A stretch of DNA of 8,372 nucleotides from an uncultured Opitutia bacterium (GTDB taxonomy: Bacteria > Verrucomicrobiota > Verrucomicrobiia > Opitutales > UBA953): NCBI GenBank assembly GCA_903840235.1, contig CAIMFE010000172.1:1-8372 (forward strand), given 5' to 3'. The stretch's first letter is position 1; every line of letters starts with the position of its first letter. Of the stretch, positions 5,995 through 8,372 are shown piece by piece. A program made the translations under genes and the position numbers. Below the pieces are notes generated by a model, which was not told the DNA's origin, searched no databases, and saw nothing but the letters and a program-made list of their open reading frames with translations.

Positions 5995-7064
5995 TGCTCA
6001 GCGAAAGAGTCATCAAGCGCGGCAATGAGTGTGAAAATAGTGGCGTCTGTTTCGTCGCCCATGTTGGAGATTCGGAAGGTTTTACCTTTTAATTTTCCGT
6101 ATCCACCATCGATCACCAGTTTGTGACGCGATTTAAGAGTTTTCAGTAAGCGTTCTAAATCAGCATTACGATCGTTCTTAAAGCAGTTGAGTCCGCGGGT
6201 AGCGAATTCAGGACTCGGTAATAAACTAAAACCTTTAGCTAAGCCCCACTGACGTACCTTATCGTTTAAGCGACGGTGACGTTCGTAGCGGTTGTCCAGA
6301 CCTTCTGCTTCAATTTCCACGAGACGTTGTTGGAGTCCGTAGAATAAAGAGATGCAAGGAGTTGAAGGGGTCATGCCCTTGGTGTGGTTGTCGTGGAACT
6401 CGATTAAATCGAAGTAATATCCACGATCGGAAAGTTCCTTCGCCCGAGTGCGAGCACGCTCACTGACGGAGAAAATCGCTAAGCCAGGGGGCAGGGCGAG
6501 GGCCTTTTGTGATCCGGTAAGAAGAATATCAATACCCAGTTCGTCCTTCTTAATAGGTAAGGTGGAGAATGAACTTACGGAGTCAGCAATCGAGATAACA
6601 TCAGGGAATTCACGAATGACCGCCATGATTTCCGCAATATTCGAAAGGGTACCCGTCGAAGTTTCGGAATGGATGAAAGTGATACAATCGAACTTACCGG
6701 TCGCGAGTGCGGTACGAATGGCTGCTGGATCGACAGGCTTACCCCAATCGAATTGAAGAGCTTCCGCGTGTTTACCACAGCGCTTGGCGACATCGAACCA
6801 TTTGTCGGAGAACGCGCCGTTCATACAATTGAGAACGCCTTTCTTACAAACATTGCGGAGGGCACCTTCCATCACACCCCAGGCAGAACTCGTACCTAAA
6901 TAGACGGGGTCGGTTGTGAAAAACATTTTCTGAAGACGGGGCTGCATGTCTTCATAGAGAGCAACGAAGTCTTTGGATCGGTGACCAATCATGGGCTTGC
7001 CCATCGCTTTGATGATGGATTCAGAAACAGTGAGTGGTCCTGGAATGTATAAGCGGTAACTCAT
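5985..7064 (-). CDS. class V PLP-dependent aminotransferase (alanine/serine-glyoxylate or aspartate aminotransferase-like)
   Basis: A 359-residue cytosolic fold-type I PLP enzyme. The N-terminal IPGPLTVS (7-14) and MIGHRSKDF (25-33) are typical of the alanine-glyoxylate/serine-glyoxylate aminotransferase group. LGTSSAWGVMEGALRN (56-71) would bind the PLP phosphate, HSETSTG (132-138) and Asp161 in IADSVSS hold the cofactor ring, and Lys187 in LLTGSQKALALPPG is the Schiff-base lysine. FRISNMGD (330-337) carries Arg331, the usual substrate-carboxylate ligand. The length fits the family. Its ATG overlaps the panD stop (ATGA), implying coupled translation and a link to aspartate or beta-alanine metabolism. 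Members use alanine, serine, aspartate or phosphoserine as donor, and the sequence alone does not decide. Its TAA lies inside the inverted repeat before topB. The start has no Shine-Dalgarno sequence. Confidence 0.88.
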   Translation of the reverse strand: MSYRLYIPGPLTVSESIIKAMGKPMIGHRSKDFVALYEDMQPRLQKMFFTTDPVYLGTSSAWGVMEGALRNVCKKGVLNCMNGAFSDKWFDVAKRCGKHAEALQFDWGKPVDPAAIRTALATGKFDCITFIHSETSTGTLSNIAEIMAVIREFPDVISIADSVSSFSTLPIKKDELGIDILLTGSQKALALPPGLAIFSVSERARTRAKELSDRGYYFDLIEFHDNHTKGMTPSTPCISLFYGLQQRLVEIEAEGLDNRYERHRRLNDKVRQWGLAKGFSLLPSPEFATRGLNCFKNDRNADLERLLKTLKSRHKLVIDGGYGKLKGKTFRISNMGDETDATIFTLIAALDDSFAEQGI

Positions 7065-7462
7065 TTTTGGAAAGTGTGGAGAAGGTCTTTGGAGACGTCG
7101 GGGTTTTCGATTCGAACAACTTTTTTGTTCTGGTGGGAAAGGGTAACCGTTTTGGGGTGCCAGGATTTGGCTTCCTCGGGTGTGACCTCAGCAAAGGTCA
7201 TTACTACTAATAAGTCACCTACTTTACCCAAGTGGGCGGTGGCGCCGTTCAGGCAAATCTGTCGCGAACCAGCTGGCGCGGGGATCGCATAGGTCTCAAA
7301 TCGCTCACCATTTGCGATGTTACCCACTAAAATCTTCTCGTAAGGAAGCATGCCCACTAAGGCCATTAATTCGCTGTCTATGGCTAAAGAACCCTCATAA
7401 TCGATGCGGGCACCGGTGACTTCAGCGCGCAGTAACTTGGTGCGTAAAAGGTGATAGAGCAT
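7061..7462 (-). CDS. panD: aspartate 1-decarboxylase, pyruvoyl-dependent
   Basis: Decarboxylates L-aspartate to beta-alanine for pantothenate and coenzyme A synthesis. The proenzyme cleaves itself between Gly24 and Ser25, turning Ser25 into the pyruvoyl cofactor. The start at 7462 is chosen because it places YEGS at 22-25, Lys9, Arg54, Thr57-Tyr58 (NGERFETYAI) and Asn72 (LNGATAH) exactly at the E. coli positions, and gives 133 residues. An in-frame ATG at 7519 would add 19 residues without family similarity and leave only 11 bp to the divergent lpxK gene. Two residues differ from the usual KLHR and LHYEGS: position 11 is Leu and position 21 is Asp, where His is standard. The C-terminal tail (about 112-133) is slightly longer than usual. 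The gene is first in a minus-strand unit with the aminotransferase (ATGA overlap) and possibly topB. Confidence 0.92.
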   Translation of the reverse strand: MLYHLLRTKLLRAEVTGARIDYEGSLAIDSELMALVGMLPYEKILVGNIANGERFETYAIPAPAGSRQICLNGATAHLGKVGDLLVVMTFAEVTPEEAKSWHPKTVTLSHQNKKVVRIENPDVSKDLLHTFQK

Positions 7463-7504
7463 AGACTCGATGCGTCCCTTCTCAATCGGGTTGCCTGCCT
7501 GCGT

Positions 7505-7516
7505 CAAACAAGTTTG
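7505..7516. repeat. short inverted repeat in the panD-lpxK divergent region
   Basis: CAAAC, 2 nt, GTTTG: a perfect 5-bp dyad in the 68-bp space between the divergent starts. It is placed where a shared operator could sit, but it is short enough to occur by chance. No convincing -35/-10 pair was found for either gene here. Confidence 0.25.
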
Positions 7517-7530
7517 CATAGTTTACGCCC

Positions 7531-8372
7531 ATGAGACCTAAACACCGAGGAATATTTTCGACCCTTCGTGAGGCTATTGCTGGATACGCTACTGACCTCG
7601 TTTATGACCGTAAAACAGGGCTTTTCGCAACTTTCCTAGGATTCATTCTCTGGCTGCTTTCTCTCGTATTTGAGGTCTTAGTAAAATTTCGTCTGTGGCT
7701 TTATCGTCACAGACTCATCCGGGACACCCACCTGGGCTGCAAAGTAGTCGTGGTAGGAAATTTGACCGTGGGCGGCACAGGCAAAACGCCGGTTGTCATG
7801 AAAATGGCCCAGGTACTCGCCCAACGTGGACGCAAAGTCGCCATTTTATCCCGTGGTTATAAAGGTGCGAGCGACTCGATGCTGAAGAGATTTTGGCGCT
7901 GGCTTACTCAGGGCCGTCGACCCGATCCGCTGACCGTTTCCGACGGTAAGACTGTTTTAGCGGGTCCCGATGAAGCAGGGGACGAACCTTTCATGTTGGC
8001 GACTAACTTAGTTAAGTACGGAGTCGTGGTTATCGTGGATCGCAATCGCGTTGAGGGCGGGCGATTCGCACTGCGTCAATTCGGCGTCGATACGATTTTA
8101 TTAGACGATGGTCTGCAGTACCTCCCATTACGTGGACAGATTAATTTACTGCTGGTCGATAGTCGGGACCCGTTTGGCAATCGTTGCCTCTTACCGCGTG
8201 GCATTCTACGTGAGCCGGTTAAAAATTTAAGTCGGGCCTCTTATATTTTTCTTACGAAATCAACGGGCGCGCCGGATCCTGAATTAGTGGCGTTGATTCG
8301 TAAGCATAATCCCAAGGTGGAAATCATTTCCTGTGCTCACGATGCCAAAGAGCTCATTGAAATAGATGGCAC
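7531..8372 (+). CDS. lpxK: tetraacyldisaccharide 4'-kinase (3' end outside the window)
   Basis: Phosphorylates the 4' position of the lipid A precursor disaccharide at the inner membrane, a late step in lipid A synthesis. The open frame gives 280 complete codons and runs off the right edge. An N-terminal hydrophobic segment (about 31-52, FATFLGFILWLLSLVFEVLV) with flanking basic residues is the membrane-associated helix. Next come VVVGNLTVGGTGKTP (73-87, P-loop), SRGYKG (107-112), VSDGKTVL (136-143), AGDEPFML (149-156), LLDDGLQY (190-197, Walker-B-like) and LLPRGILREP (220-229). The P-loop lies about 20 residues later than in compact proteobacterial LpxK, and about 15 extra residues with many basic and Trp positions follow SRGYKG. 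A TAG in frame at 7519-7521 rules out a longer N-terminus. No Shine-Dalgarno sequence is present. Confidence 0.93.
   Translation, partial: MRPKHRGIFSTLREAIAGYATDLVYDRKTGLFATFLGFILWLLSLVFEVLVKFRLWLYRHRLIRDTHLGCKVVVVGNLTVGGTGKTPVVMKMAQVLAQRGRKVAILSRGYKGASDSMLKRFWRWLTQGRRPDPLTVSDGKTVLAGPDEAGDEPFMLATNLVKYGVVVIVDRNRVEGGRFALRQFGVDTILLDDGLQYLPLRGQINLLLVDSRDPFGNRCLLPRGILREPVKNLSRASYIFLTKSTGAPDPELVALIRKHNPKVEIISCAHDAKELIEIDG

Noticed and set aside
7463..7519. Upstream ATG extending PanD by 19 residues
   Set aside because: The extension has no PanD similarity, and the shorter form places the cleavage serine at exactly position 25. The longer form cannot be excluded without N-terminal data.

Overview
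The window looks like a densely packed chromosomal segment of a Gram-negative bacterium, most likely from the PVC superphylum (Verrucomicrobiota-like). The partial LpxK shows a lipid A outer membrane. The PVC guess rests on the form of LpxK (long hydrophobic N-terminus, basic insertion after SRGYKG) and on a membrane-anchored helical-repeat protein with an LGGFRTVVAD motif next to an ABC exporter, a combination I associate with that group from memory. The placement is inference. I see no mobile elements, phage genes, CRISPR arrays, tRNA or rRNA genes. Most start codons have no Shine-Dalgarno sequence.

Layout. The left end (1-407, minus strand) holds the first codons of riboflavin synthase (ribE) and, upstream of it, tatA. 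A clear intrinsic terminator lies in the short gap between them. A 66-bp divergent promoter region separates tatA from a plus-strand operon (474-3229) of four overlapping genes: acylphosphatase, ABC ATPase, ABC-2 permease and a membrane-anchored TPR-like protein of unknown function. This operon meets a large type IA topoisomerase (topB-like, minus strand) tail to tail, and the two genes end inside one shared CTAG.

The right half on the minus strand reads panD, then a class V aminotransferase (ATGA overlap), then topB. A strong inverted repeat containing a perfect TATAAT sits in the 32-bp gap before topB. Divergently from panD, lpxK runs off the right end.

How the genes fit together. ribE, panD and lpxK are cofactor and envelope housekeeping genes, and tatA serves protein export. 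The ATPase, permease and TPR-like protein plausibly form one membrane complex of unknown substrate. panD makes beta-alanine from aspartate; the coupled aminotransferase may supply aspartate or use a related amino acid, but the sequence does not fix its substrate. There is no stretch above 300 bases without a gene.
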